64,000 bases of DNA from Siphonodentalium dalli (taxonomy: Eukaryota; Mollusca; Scaphopoda; Gadilida; Siphonodentaliidae), in assembly GCA_032622095.1 (NCBI GenBank), contig CP136066.1, positions 229,652,961-229,716,960 on the forward strand, given 5' to 3'. This document shows, piece by piece, positions 35,721 to 48,148 of the stretch. A program made the position numbers and the translations under genes. The notes below the pieces were generated by a model. It worked only from the letters and a program-made list of their open reading frames with translations. It ran no database searches and was not told where the DNA came from. Each line of letters begins with the position of its first letter. The stretch's first letter is position 1.

Positions 35721-37063
35721 AAGATGATTGTCAATTTTATCACTGATGGCAATAAAAACACGGGGAAACATCAGAGGTCGGCGTTTTAATGCATAGCTAA
35801 CAAAACATTTGAGTGAATGTGAGTAGAGTCATTGTTGTCAGTCTCTGAGATGACTATATATTTTTTCTCAGTCTCGGAGATCACTCTGGTAAATGCTATA
35901 TCTGCTTGCTTTCCTGATACACGCATACGCTATGTACCAGGCATCTTAAGGAAAATCTCAATCGTAATTTAAGTAAAACAGACAGTGATCAAACTGTCAA
36001 TAAGATGGAAAAGTATTCAATAGCGAGAGCGGCTTGGTAACAATAGAAAACAAAATCATTTATGACGAAATACAGACAGACATAATTGACAAATATATGT
36101 GACAACAGACGATACCTTACATTTATGGAAAGACTAAAGACGAAAGTTTTCAATGCTAGAAAACAAAATTCAACAATTCCGAAATGTTGGACAAATAACA
36201 ATTATGAAAGCATTAAAGGTGCGGGAGTCGTTGGCAGTGGGTATATGCTGTGAAAATTTTCCAACGGTCAAAAACCGACACAAAAAGAAAATGTAGACAG
36301 ACTTTGTCCGTATACAAATAAGAAATATCGCATAAAAGTATGTTATTGTCATATGTTTGACCATTGTGTAAACAAAAGCGTAAAAAGTTACTTTCCTGGT
36401 GTTTGTTTATATTATGATGGTAAACATAAAGAGCGTTCTTTGTTGCTGAATTCCTGATATGGAACTAATAAAGATCGTTTATATCATTTGTGTGTGATTA
36501 GCCAGTAACACGTACGGTGCTGTCTTCTGTAACACAATCAGGCTCTTGCTTAGGTAATATATAGTAGGTCTTTATGATAGCATGCTGTTTACACGATGAA
36601 CGAAACTGTATGCGTTTTAGTGTTTTTCTGTTTACGGTGATTGGAACAAATATGAATATTTTCGACAACTAAGGCCTCCCGTGCCTTTAATAATATAATT
36701 AACAAAATAATTTACTGAGTTTACAGACAATTTAAATGAAACAGTGACTGACCAACTGCTTGACATTCCGGTGGAGGGGATTTTACATTATCAGGCATTG
36801 CATCATCTTTGGAAGTGAGACACGAAATTTGAACAAATATGACGGCCGAACAACGAGACAGACTAATGCGAAGACTTCTTAATTTTGTGAGTGACAATTC
36901 CAAATTCCAAACTTCAACTGATGACAATTAACTATACCCAAAACTACCGCTCTGGCAAAAAAAAAATGGACAAAAAAAAGGAAAGAGTGAAGACATCAAA
37001 AACCAAGACGATCACCAACAAACGACAGAAAGTTAGCATATAGTATGTAAATATACATATAGG
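35721..37063. other. Intergenic DNA
   Basis: No gene or clear repeat apart from short A-runs at 36958-36980. Short open frames have no recognisable domain. Confidence 0.5.
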
Positions 37064-37204
37064 ATCTCACATGAGTTTCTATTTTATACGGAATTTATCA
37101 ACCGAGTTCACTAAATTCGATTTGAGTCGAGGTTTACCGAGGCTCAAATAGAATTTAGTGGACGAGGTTGATAAATTACGTATAAAATAGAACGAGTTTG
37201 AGAT
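37064..37204. repeat. Long near-perfect palindrome 2
   Basis: Arms of ~65 bp. The left arm reads ATCTCACATGAGTTTCTATT onward; the right arm is its complement with a few differences (TCTATTTTATACG and ATTTATCAACC are shared). The centre is around GAGGTTTACCGAGG. Unrelated in sequence to palindrome 1. Confidence 0.85.
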
Positions 37205-37978
37205 ACTTTTGATCACATGGTCATATAATCGCTTAATTTTTTATCGAAAACAACAATAATTAACAGACAGAGAACTTTGTCCCAAAGAGCAGCGTGACGT
37301 CATTGCACGCAACGATATTACACGTGTCTATTCACCCGATCCGCATAGACTTATCAGATATAAATACGTAATGACGGAAATTCTTTACCATCTATAGATA
37401 CGTAAGTGTGGACCGTATACGCCTATCGAGCCCACTATTACCATTTATATCTCTTAATGATGGTCTGATCACGGGCCCACCATTATGACATATAGAACAC
37501 TAATTGTAACCTTATCCAGAGTCCATTATGTTTATCTATAAAACTGTAATAAAACACAACCGATAGTTTTGTGTGTATAGCGTTTATGGTCATTGCCTTG
37601 TGGGTGTAGGGGTGGGCAATATCGGCATCTCTGTGCATTGAAGTGTACATATCTACATGTATACTAGTTAAAGAGTGGGTATGAGGTATAAACGAATCGA
37701 TGCATGGATGTTTTTAAATGAATGGTTGAAAAGGACCCGTTTTGAGTACACGTCTTAAACTGATATACAGTACCAATATCGATATCAAATTTTAAAAAAA
37801 TGTTGCGTATTTCCATGAAATCTTACGCGTGTATGCTTCCCAATCTCATATATATTTTGAAGACCTCTGTCTGTCTGTCTGTTTGTTTGTCTGTCATTAA
37901 TACAAATCTACGATTCTCGACCGATCGGGACGAAACTTGGTACGTGTGTGTAGTTTGATATTTGGTATGTGAATGTCT

Positions 37979-38287
37979 CGCGCACTCCCTAAAGCCTAGC
38001 GGCGCCATATATCATTTCTTTTTTCTATTCCGCCCGAAAAAAAAAGCATTTTTAAAACCTGATTTATGATTTTGTGGGAGAAGTTTTGTGGGAAAATTAA
38101 TATTGTAACAGCCGATTGTAATGCTACCACCTGTAGCCTGTGAATTTAGTCATACAAAGAGTAAAATCCAAGATGGCTACCAGCGGCCATGTTTTATGGC
38201 CGAATGACCCCAGGATGACTCGTTCCCACCTACAAGACAATATTAATTCCACGACAAATTGCATGATGATCAGACGAACACTCCGGT
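37979..38287 (+). repeat. Direct duplication, unit 1
   Basis: Starts CGCGCACTCCCTAAAGCCTA, contains GAAGTTTTGTGGGAAAATTA and CCAAGATGGCTACCAGCGGC, ends ACGAACACTCCGG. Matches 38534-38842 at high identity. Confidence 0.88.
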
Positions 38288-38533
38288 CTAACATTGCTTA
38301 AAAGTTGAGGGACTAATAAAGAAGAAAATTAGTGGGGTGAATTTGAATCATGGGGTGCAGGGGTGTCCTATCAGCTCTCGGACTAATATTGTTTTAATTT
38401 TGGTCCAATTAACATTCGCATAATGCTACTCAGAAATATGCTCAGAATGCTTCTCAAGCTTCTACTTTTCCCAAAATTTTCCCGGGGGAGGCCCCCCGGA
38501 CCCCCGCCTGCGAAAAGGGTCTACGACCCCTCT

Positions 38534-38842
38534 CGCGCACTCCCTAAAGCCTAGCGGCAGCATTTCTATTCTATTTTTTCTATGCCGCCCGAAAAAAAAG
38601 GCATTTTTTAAAACCTAATTTACCATTTTGTGGGAGAAGTTTTGTGGGAAAATTAATATTGTAACAGCCGGTTGTAATGCTACGACCTGTAGCATGCGAA
38701 TTTAGTCATAAAAAGAGTAAAATCCAAGATGGCCACCAGCGGCCATGTTTTATGGCTGAATGACCCCAAAATGACTCGTTCTCATCCACAAGTCAATATT
38801 AATTCCACGACAAATTTCATGATAATCAGACGAACACTCCGG
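38534..38842 (+). repeat. Direct duplication, unit 2
   Basis: Second copy, 555 bp downstream of the first. A G/C-rich hairpin-prone stretch (CCCGGGGGAGGCCCCCCGG) lies just before it near 38480. Confidence 0.88.
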
Positions 38843-40149
38843 CGTGTCTTCTGCTAATGGATTGAACTTTGAAATCCAAGATGGTCGCTGGCCCCCATAT
38901 TTTTGGTGTGAAATGACCCCAAAATGACTCGTTTACATCTAAATGTCAATGTAATCAGCCATGACAATTTTCATAGGGTACGGCATGTAGCCCGTGCACC
39001 GTGCTTATGTATTTACATTTCTTAATACTCAAAAACAAGATGGCCGATAGCGGCCATGCTCTTTTTGCCGATTGACGCAAAAAATACTCGTTCTCTTCTT
39101 CATGGCAATGTCAAAATCCATGACAAATTTCATTATAATCACACAAATGGTATATACGGCCTGCGTGGCCAATTGATTGAATTGTGAAATTCAAGATGGT
39201 GGCTGTTGGCCATGTTTTCTTGTCGATTTACCTGGATTTACCCCAAAATGACTAATTTCTCATCTACATGTCAATGTCAACAACCATGACGAATTGCATA
39301 ACGACCAGACCAAAGGTGCGACCTGTAGCGCATATATCATCCATGCAAATGGGAATGGTTGACGGACACACGGAGGACGGACATGAACCCATGGCGATAG
39401 CTAAATCTTGAGAAGTCAAGTTGAACTTCAAAATTGTATATATAGCGACCAGTTGGTTGCCCTCTCACAGTATGTATTTGCCCGACCGACGTCATAGCAA
39501 TTCAGCAGGACCTCCAGCATCATAACATATTAGCAGGACCACTTGATCAGAGGTATAATACCCCCACTCAATTTTATATTCGTTAGGTTTTATTATATAT
39601 GTATAGATAACCGCATAGCCAACGCTGTTAGGTTACAATTAGTGTTCTATATGTCATAATGGTGGGCCCGTGATCAGATCATCATTAAGAGATATAAATG
39701 GTAATAGTGGGCTCGATAGGCGTATACGGTCCACACTTACGTATCTATAGATGGTAAAGAATTTCCGTCATTACGTATTTATATCTGATAATTCTATGCG
39801 GATCGGGTGGTCTATTACGCTCGAATATTACATAGGAAAATAGTGCTAATCATGTGATAAAATAAAATATAGACTTCTTGGATTCATATCAAATAAGTAC
39901 ATTACTTGATTTTAATGATTTAAATAATGCAACATTTTGCTGGAGCCATTTTCATCCATGCACTGACTTCAAGGAGAACAAACTCTGCCCATCGTTCCGC
40001 CGGGGCTGAGTCAGTGTAAAATAATATATAAATATTCGATTGTATATAAAACAAACTTTGATTCTAGTACCTGAAGCTCTACTGAAAGAGCAGTGTGATA
40101 CCAGGGAAGTTAAACGAAGTAATAATAAGACAACCTAACTAAGTCAAAA

Positions 40150-40450
40150 CAACTCAGTGACAAAGAGACAGAGTATAAGCCATAGAGAAGGCGGTAGTTA
40201 ATTAACACCTTTATTAACACCTTTGCAATACGGCTAATCTCATGTTCGTTTGTGTTCGTTGTTTAGTAGCTTTGCATTCAAATAATGCTTATAACTCGAA
40301 AAATAAGTCATCAAAGTTGGAAATAACACCACATACACATATAATGGACCCACACGCACCCACAAACCAAATTTCACCCTTCTATTCCGCTTTTTAGACC
40401 TGTGTTCGTTTATGTTCGTTTGTGTTCGTTGTTTAGTAGGACCGGTAAAG
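40150..40450 (-). repeat. Dispersed repeat with AACGAACACA arrays, copy 2
   Basis: Inverted copy of 35395-35720. TGTTCGTTGTTTAGTAG occurs at 40254 and 40427, and GTTAATTAACACC at 40197. Confidence 0.75.
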
Positions 40451-40542
40451 ATAGCAATATCGCATTTATTACCCATATTTCCCGGATATCACTTTAAAAT
40501 TTGAGACACCTACATATCAATAAACAGTTCAACAAGTATATG

Positions 40543-40669
40543 ATCTACAAATCGCCCCCAGTTTATAGCGGAATTTACAAAACGAGTCCAGTAAATCCAG
40601 CAAGGTCCAGACATAATTTACTGGACTCGATTTGTAAATTCTGCTATAAACTGGGGACGATTTGTAGAT
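40543..40669. repeat. Long near-perfect palindrome 3
   Basis: Arms of ~57 bp: ATCTACAAATCG, CAGTTTATAGC, GAATTTACAAA, CGAGTCCAGTAAAT and their complements, with a ~13-base centre. Few mismatches. Sequence unrelated to palindromes 1 and 2. Confidence 0.88.
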
Positions 40670-42499
40670 TCGACAAAACTTACTTAAATCAACAAATGGG
40701 ACGCGAAACTAACATCGGTTTCTATAAGGAATGCAATGACGTTTCACGTAACTATGCGTTGTTTGCCGGCGTAAAGAAATAGTCCAAGATAAATACAGAC
40801 TCTTTGGAGTAATTAATTACATAACTTTTCAAACGCTTCATTCATTATAGTTTGTTGGAATAATATTGGCATAATATTGGACAACAAACCGGAAGTCAAG
40901 GGTCACCTGGCACTATTTCCTGTTATTAAACGAACGTTTAATGTCACAATTTATAGAATGGGTTTATTGAATAGAATAAAGGTAGGATCATGTAATAAAG
41001 CGATGCTCGCAACACATATCAAAATAGCCAAAATGGTTTGTCTCAGTTCATTGAAAACAACGTTAATCATTTCATGACTGGAGTCTCCTGATTTTTTTTT
41101 AAAACCCTGCGCCAATGCATTCTCTTATATATGTGAGTCGCCCATATGACGCCTCGCATATAAAAGAGACTGCATCGGTCTAAGAATATTGACATTGCCC
41201 TTGTACATATGTGATGCACGCATAGATAATGCACTGGCACATTATCTTAATGTTGCATCGGCGCTGCTCCCGTCATAAAAGGATTACAGATATATTGAGT
41301 GCATATTTAACTATTTTAAACTAGTATATTTTACGACCCCGCCTCTATAACTATTTGACGAATACACCATTAAAATATTATTGTCAAAATACTCAACAAA
41401 ATAGGCTTAGTATCTTTAGTAGAATGTCTGAACTACACAACAATGTCAACAAAGAGTCCTTAATTCGTCACGAAGAAATCACCGATAAAGACACGAAAAA
41501 ATAACAATTTGAATCTGCATATATAATTTTCTCTTGAAATGTCAATTATATACTCAAGCGAGAACTGAAATATTAGCTGATCTGCCATAATTTAGAATAT
41601 CAACCGATGCACTCACGTATGGGTCGCGCGAACTCCCTGATGATTTGAACATCAAAATTTTCGATGTAGTACAGTAGTTCGTTATCCGTACTTGGCGTTT
41701 CTAACTAATGGGTTGTTGACGCCGAAACACACGTATTAGTAATACATTATGTGTAAATGTCCTAAATGATAGTTACTGAACGTGTTTTTAGCCCAACCAC
41801 ATCGCACTCTACAATTGAATAATTAATTATGGTACATGTATACACATTTTATCACTTATTAAATACATTAATTTAACAGCACATTGATGTAATGTAAATA
41901 ATCCTGATCACCCGCCGTTTCAACATTCCCTCCGATTGGGTCGTAGCGTGATCAAATTTGTTTTGAATTTTGATTTTCTTCAGCTTGTGACGATAAATGA
42001 TGAAAAATGTCACATGGTACAATCATCTCCTATTTCTCTGTGATATATTTTATCCTGCTGTTAATGGTAAGCTCAATTACCCCTTTCAATTACTGCCCCC
42101 ACTCCCTTTCCCATTATTATTCGGACCATACCGAACTAAACCCGTCTGCTATACCCCAATGGTATATATTCCAAGATACCTGGGGCAACATTTATTTTAT
42201 GAGGATAGGACTTAACAAAGGCCCCTATAAAGCTTGTTGCCCAATCCTCTTTTGAACATTTTATGATTATATGTCATGTCTATGTATTGTTTGTAATTTA
42301 GTTGTGTTTAGTTCAAATAAAAAATATTGTTTAACTAAACAAATATTGATATCACTGTAGTGAGAAAGTTTATTCGCTGTGAGGCACGGCAGAGTGTTTC
42401 ATATCACTTTAATATTTGAGACACGTGCATATAAATGGATACAAGCCGTTCAATAAAGGGTTACAACATATTTAACTATTTCCTAGCGAATTGAAGTTA
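40670..42499. other. Intergenic DNA with one hairpin repeat
   Basis: No gene supported. The only recognisable piece is the solo hairpin end at 41101-41180. Open frames at 40501-40782 and 41997-42255 have no domain; the first crosses palindrome 3. Confidence 0.5.
41101..41180 (+). repeat. Solo copy of hairpin MITE end
   Basis: CCCTGCGCCAATGCATTCTC through TATATGTGAGTCG, CCCATATGACGCCTCGCATA, matching 14798-14871 in order, also preceded by CTGATTTTTTT. No second end is seen nearby. Confidence 0.7.
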
Positions 42500-43954
42500 C
42501 GTAAAACCTCTCCAAAACCGGACCCTCTGTAAACCGAATCCCTCTCCATACCGTGCAAATTGTAGGGTCCCAACTTCGCCCAAGTGCATTCTCGCCAGTA
42601 ACGCTCTATTCCGATCTTCGGACGGGTTTTTAATCCAAAAGTGAACGAATACCTCAATTTTTACATCCGAAATCCGAAATTGGAAAGATATACCAACCGA
42701 ACTCACGTGCGGTAGAATTGATGCTGAGCTCCTCTTAGCTCCAGTGTTGACTTGGTATCGTTTATAAGTTAACATGTCTGGTGTATACATTCAACTCTGA
42801 GCGGTCGTTTTCGCGACGGCTTAGTCATTGTGTCATGCACAGGTTGATTAAAGTAAATGGTGACAATACGGTTGCATCGTATACATTTAGATAAGTAGTG
42901 TTTTGTTTGGACGGTGGTCGTAAAATTAAGAGTCCAATTCATTGCAATGATTGATGTAAAACAAAAATATGTTAGTGCTGTATTCTCCGTGAATTTACAT
43001 TTGTTCAACCAATGTGTTAAATAAGGATTAACTGTCATGTGGACTGTTTTTTTATGGAGATGTAACCGTGAGGTTAGTGGATATAACTTGTGTAAACCCG
43101 AAGGGTTTTACATACAAGTTATGACCACTTACCTCACGGTTACATCTCCATAAAAATAGCCCACATGACAGTTAATCCTTATATTTATATACATTTAGCG
43201 AAAAAGCCACTTTTGTAAATGTATTTAAATCGAAAAGTGTATCGTGACAAAAACAGCCCAAAATACCCAATAGCACCCTTGGCAAAAGTTAATAGGAACA
43301 ATTTCTCTTCATATTGAAACCCGGTGATGTATTAAGTCAGTTCTGCGCGAGTCCAAATGCGCCCAAAACATTACGCGGTCGTCTTTCCAAACCAAATGAC
43401 GTATCGATGGTGTTATCAGCTTGGTGTTATGAGCCGTTGCGCATTCACCAAGAAATAACTGCAACTAGCCACGTGGGCGTCGACCAATCAGAATGCTGGA
43501 TTTATTGATGACAACACTTAGTATGTAAATATATAAGCATACAGTTATCAAATCAGACAGCAGTTATAATCCGGCTCAAAGGGTTCGCTGAAAACAAAAG
43601 ACCGCTACTTAAATCGGTACGCATATACACGAGTATGAAACTTGTCAGTATACTAACGATGGCATATTTTTAAAGACATTTTAAATAAAACAAGAATCAT
43701 CGTAACATTTATCGTATCCATGTGCCCTGTCTCATCTGTACATGTATTATATATTAGTTATATATTAGATATTATATATTGAATACAGTTTAATTAATCA
43801 ACAATGAATTTGTTGTTTTTTGACAATCTTAGTCTACTCTTAGTAACAACGTCAATACATTGCGATCGTAGTGCGATTTTCTATAAACCGAACACCGCTC
43901 TAACACGAACACAGGGCTGGTCAGAATGATGTTCGGTTTGTAGAGGTTTTACTG
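42500..43954. mobile_element. Pogo/Tigger-like non-autonomous transposon
   Basis: The left end CGTAAAACCTCTCCAAAACC at 42500 and the inverted right end CAGTAAAACCTCTACAAACC at 43954 are alike, and both resemble the CAGTAAAACCTCTA-type terminus of Tigger/pogo elements. The left flank is TA; the right flank is TG, compatible with a mutated TA duplication. Sub-terminal ACCGAA-type motifs are repeated near both ends. The interior has no transposase and contains palindrome 4. Class call is from family memory. Confidence 0.5.
43021..43182. repeat. Long near-perfect palindrome 4
   Basis: Arms of ~78 bp: ATAAGGATTAACTGTCATGT, TTATGGAGATGTAACCGTGA, ATAACTTGT and complements, around CCCGAAGGG (43098-43106). 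Very few mismatches outside a T-run length difference. Confidence 0.9.
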
Positions 43955-46177
43955 TGGTAAGAATCGAGCCTCCAGTTCCTAATATCAAGACTTCGCGCTA
44001 TGCATCTTAAATCCAGCTTTATCAATATAATAGACAGCATTATCCTGTCACACAATCGCACAATCTCTGTAGTCAATGCAAGATATTGTTTTGAAAATAG
44101 AGGGACGTATGTGAAATTGGCACGAAAAATCCTAAAAATATGACAATTGCAAAGTAGATATTACCTGGAAAATAGATAGAGAAAATATAAAATATACACA
44201 TATATACAAAATGCACAAAATGCTAGTGATGGTCGTCTCTAATGTGTAAGATTGAAATCCTTTTATACCTACAATTCGAATTGTTACACAGCATATATAC
44301 ACCAATTTCTCCAAACCGCGGCCAATTATTTAGACACCTTGAATAATGAACGGCGACAGATTCTGATTACGAATATCTGTTTGTTGTCGTATTTTTTTTA
44401 AGCTCGGTCCATAAACCTTTTTCGCAGAATTGACGACATCGAGTCCGTTGTGAGGCAATCTTACTTGTCATGCGCAGTTAAGGGGTCACGAGTTTGAGTG
44501 CTGTGGTTATTTGTACTTAATTATGTTGTTATCAGGTCCTAGCTTAGCGCGTTGCGTTTCGCAAGATTCACGACGAATGATTGGAATGCCACTAATAGAT
44601 ACAAATTGAGTCCACCGTGGCGACCACAATTTAAGCACATAATCTCAGAGTAATCTCCCACAATGATGAGCTGAGAAACGATCGCGAACTTATTACCATA
44701 CGATACAATAAAGAGGTCTAAAAACAATCCAAAACCATAATCGTAACAACGGATGCGGAAAAACGACAATGAATAGAAAGCACACAAATTCCAATGACGT
44801 AGTACCGTATTCGTAATAATTATCGGTTGTCGTTCATTATGCGAATGGTGTCTAATCTACCTTGAAATCATACATGTCGGCGAATAAAGCGTTATAAATG
44901 TCACGTATATTCGATACATGGTACAGATAATGAGTTTCTCGCACTTTGAACTTTTCACAACTATTTGTCTATGAATATATACATGATTATGCATACAATG
45001 AATTTGTTAAACATATTAGTTGAACATTTCCCAAGGGAACTACTCGGCTATGAGTTTACAAATGGATGATGAGTTTACAAACAATTTATACTTTTAAAGG
45101 ATTTATAACCATCGTTACATTCCATGGTCATATCGTTAATTTTTGTACAATACATTGGTTAAATAAAATATTTAGTGGCATCGAGTCATTTGTGTTACCA
45201 GCTGCGAGGAGCTTAGATTGGTGTGAGGGTGGTATAATGTATCACCTCAGTTATACCACCCCTGATTAAGTGGTCATGCTGCTAATGTGCTATGTTGCTG
45301 GTGGGTCCTTTTGAATTTCAACGATAATAAGATAACAGCGATTCGGTTAACAAAAGTATCGTTATGTATTTTTAATTTTGTAATTCTTACTGTGTTTGGC
45401 CAATTCGAAGGGCATTTAAGAACATTATTAAACAAAAATAATATTTTAATAATTTTGGCGCGTGTGTTTGCAAAATGACAGGAATATCCACCTCAATTGT
45501 GACCACAGCCATTATTTAAATATTTCACAATCTAGATGTATTTAATATTATAAACACATAATTGCCTTTCCTACATTTATTCAGATCAACCAAACACGGC
45601 AAACATGACAACTCTAGAAAACGTAAAGGTATTTGTTTCTCAATACCATCTCGCTGATTTTCCCTACCATCATCATAGCAATTCAGCAGACCCACCAGTA
45701 TAGAAGGAAACATTAACTAACTGTCCAGACCATACACTGCAATATAATATATACATGTATAGCAACCAGAATGTCACCGATAACATAGACGATGACACCG
45801 ACTGATTACCGGGTCATATATTGATATAGCGACCAAATTATCTTGACATCCTAACATGCATCAATAATGCGACATTCCCCTTTGCGATTAACCCGATCTT
45901 TAATAAAATACCATCGACTAGTATGTCACTTAAAAGGTGTTCAAATAAAAAGTTTAACCATCAGGCCGCTGCTCGCTGCTATATCAACCGTCGTTAGAAC
46001 CCGCCTATTATTGTGTCACAGTACTGTCACAGCTTCATCAAAACCATTAACGGTCACACACAATTACACTTACTATAGAAACCATTTTTGGAACCCATCT
46101 AATACATAAATTTCCGAGATTCATCCAAGCAGTAATTAACAATCGCATCCGCTGCTAGTTGCAGTTACCATAGAAAC
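43955..46177. other. Intergenic DNA downstream of the intact TLR
   Basis: No gene supported. The last ~200 bp, read on the minus strand, are the presumed 3' untranslated region of the TLR and resemble 21949-22180. A weak tRNA-like B-box motif near 44488 is discussed under rejected items. Confidence 0.45.
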
Positions 46178-48148
46178 CTATGTTCGGATGCATTTAGTAC
46201 CGAGACACAGTACCGCCTCGTCCTCCTGTATAACATCATCCACAGCAGCCTGCTCTTCGTCCGCGCACAACACACACGATATTCTACGCGTAGCGCCCAG
46301 TCGCTCCCGATCCCTCCTCCCTCTCCGCTTGTCACTCAAGGCGTACGTCATCCTCTCCCGAAGGAAACGATCGCCTGCTTTAATATAAGTATAGACACGC
46401 AAGCAATTCCGGAGGTCAGAGTCCATTTGATCATCGACTATTTCCTCCAGCAGGATGAATATCATCTGTCGCTTCCGCTCCTGAAGGCTTTGTAAAAAGG
46501 CTGATCGGAATTCAAATAGACGCCATTTACTACGTAGAAAATTGTGGCTTAGAATGAGTATTGTGTACCGGCTCCATTCAATGGCGTCAGTTATATTCTC
46601 AGCGATAGATTTCCCGGGGATAAAGTCCCTGTCGTGGCGGCAGATTTTGAAATCGTTCCCACCCTCTGTTAGAATTGGGAAGAATGTCCCATGCACCCAC
46701 TCGAGATCCTCATTGCAATAACATACGAACGCATCATATCGTTTGCTCTCGTCGAATTCGTATGACTCCCATGGTAGAACTAGCTTGAATTTCTGATATA
46801 ATACGATGCGCATCTCCGTGCGATACTTGAAAATCAATACAGAGATTACTACGATTATAACGACACACGTGGCAATTAAACTGATGGCCATTTCTAGTTT
46901 TAAATGAATACCTTCATTGTTGGATCCATTCGGACATATATCTGAGAAAGTAAGCTGTTGGAGATATTTCCCGGCAAACTGTTTAGGCGAAGCACATTTC
47001 TCACTCAAAAGGTATGCGTAGTTGTTGTCCAACGCGGATCTTTCCAGGAGGAACGATATTCGACAATCGCAGTCCAATGGATTGTTTCGTAGATTCATAA
47101 ATATAGACGTTGCATTGACTAAATGTTCGAAATCCACTTGGTTGATCGTTGTAATCTTGTTATTGGACAAGTCTATTGTCACATTATACTTTGTAAATTT
47201 GTGAGAGTCTGGAATATCAATGTCCGCGATATAGTTTTGAGAGAAGTTCACATAGATGGACCCCCTCCCGGCTAGAAGTTCTAACTGAGCCGACGTAACA
47301 TTATATATATTATTGTGTGAAAAGTCCAATGTCAAATTCGGAGATTTTAGCTGAGAAGTATTGAACACGTCGAGGATATGGATATCGTTGTGTGACAAAT
47401 TTATCAATTCTAGGTGTGAACTTCGTTGCAATGTTCGAAGGAATCCTCCACCGAAAGGGAACGTTATGAGTCGACATCTTTCGGCTGTAAAAGTTAGCAA
47501 CACCGGCATTTGCGGGAATATGTCTTCCTCAATCAGAAGAGAATTCGAGTTACCTGGGCACCATCGGAACAATTTTAGTAACATATATTCAACACTATAA
47601 TCTATAACATTTATATTTGTTCCAGCGTAGTAATCCACCACGAGTCCACGATCATCCATAATTTCCAAAACTTTTAAATTTTCCCAGTGAAAATTTAAGT
47701 ATCCATAAGGAAACTTCAAGCTACAACCGTTTAACGACAAATATTGAATCCCAACGAAAGCAAAGATAGATAAACAAGGTGCATCGAGAAAATATATTCT
47801 GTGACAAGCCATGCGATATGCAACTGGATAATAGTTTTTATTATAGTCAGTAAATTTACGCATGGCTCTACCTAACTCAGACGCCATCAGGTTAATAGTT
47901 GAGCACTCTACTTGAACCATTTGATCCCGTTTTAGGCTTGTTTCCCTGTTCCTCGCCACATAGCCATCATAGTCGGGAAGGAATGTCCCGTTGGGTGTAC
48001 ATTCGCAATCAATACGCTCCCATACGCTATTATAATTTGGACCGACATAATGTTCTCCGTCGACAATAAAGTCATCAGATGAATTCTGAGCATCCGTGAC
48101 TGATATATAGAATGCACAAAGCAACACGATTACCAGGCTGGTATCCAT
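46178..48148 (-). CDS. Intact Toll-like receptor (single exon)
   Basis: 656 residues from the ATG at 48146-48148, chosen because the open frame upstream has only a GTG and the start matches the paralogue at 18730. Family role: pattern recognition at the membrane, signalling through TIR adaptors such as MyD88; the ligand is unknown. Signal peptide 1-20 (LVIVLLCAFYISVTDA); a cysteine-rich N-terminal block DCECTPNGTFLPD near 47-59; leucine-rich repeats at about 130-355 (LELINLSHNDI, LTLDFSHNNI, VTIDLSNNKI) with many N-glycosylation sites; an LRR C-terminal cap with Cys360, 362, 385 and 405; transmembrane helix about 419-440; TIR about 469-600 with box 1 KRYDAFVCYCNEDLEWV and BB-loop RDFIPGKSIAENI (Pro511); then a basic tail (DKRRGRRDRER) and an acidic end. 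It is at the short end for TLRs, with few repeats. Two relatives lie 25 kb away on the other strand. Confidence 0.93.
   Translation of the reverse strand: MDTSLVIVLLCAFYISVTDAQNSSDDFIVDGEHYVGPNYNSVWERIDCECTPNGTFLPDYDGYVARNRETSLKRDQMVQVECSTINLMASELGRAMRKFTDYNKNYYPVAYRMACHRIYFLDAPCLSIFAFVGIQYLSLNGCSLKFPYGYLNFHWENLKVLEIMDDRGLVVDYYAGTNINVIDYSVEYMLLKLFRWCPGNSNSLLIEEDIFPQMPVLLTFTAERCRLITFPFGGGFLRTLQRSSHLELINLSHNDIHILDVFNTSQLKSPNLTLDFSHNNIYNVTSAQLELLAGRGSIYVNFSQNYIADIDIPDSHKFTKYNVTIDLSNNKITTINQVDFEHLVNATSIFMNLRNNPLDCDCRISFLLERSALDNNYAYLLSEKCASPKQFAGKYLQQLTFSDICPNGSNNEGIHLKLEMAISLIATCVVIIVVISVLIFKYRTEMRIVLYQKFKLVLPWESYEFDESKRYDAFVCYCNEDLEWVHGTFFPILTEGGNDFKICRHDRDFIPGKSIAENITDAIEWSRYTILILSHNFLRSKWRLFEFRSAFLQSLQERKRQMIFILLEEIVDDQMDSDLRNCLRVYTYIKAGDRFLRERMTYALSDKRRGRRDRERLGATRRISCVLCADEEQAAVDDVIQEDEAVLCLGTKCIRT

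Larger units (their letters stand above)
37315..39825. mobile_element. 2.5-kb element with ~240-bp inverted ends
   Basis: 37315-37557 and 39590-39825 are inverted copies (shared blocks CACCCGATCCGCATAGA, AGATATAAATACGTAATGAC, GGACCGTATACGCCTATCGA, CATTATGACATATAGAACAC). The interior has no coding frame. It holds a 555-bp direct duplication, a CTGTCTGTCTGTCTG tract at 37867 and several CAAGATGGC modules. Such long inverted ends around non-coding filler suggest a foldback or non-autonomous DNA transposon, but terminal motif and target duplication are unclear. Confidence 0.6.

Noticed and set aside
44440-44500. tRNA-like or SINE promoter (GGTCACGAGTTTGAGTGCTG near 44485)
   Set aside because: It resembles a B box and T arm, but the T stem is mispaired and no convincing A box or second copy is seen.
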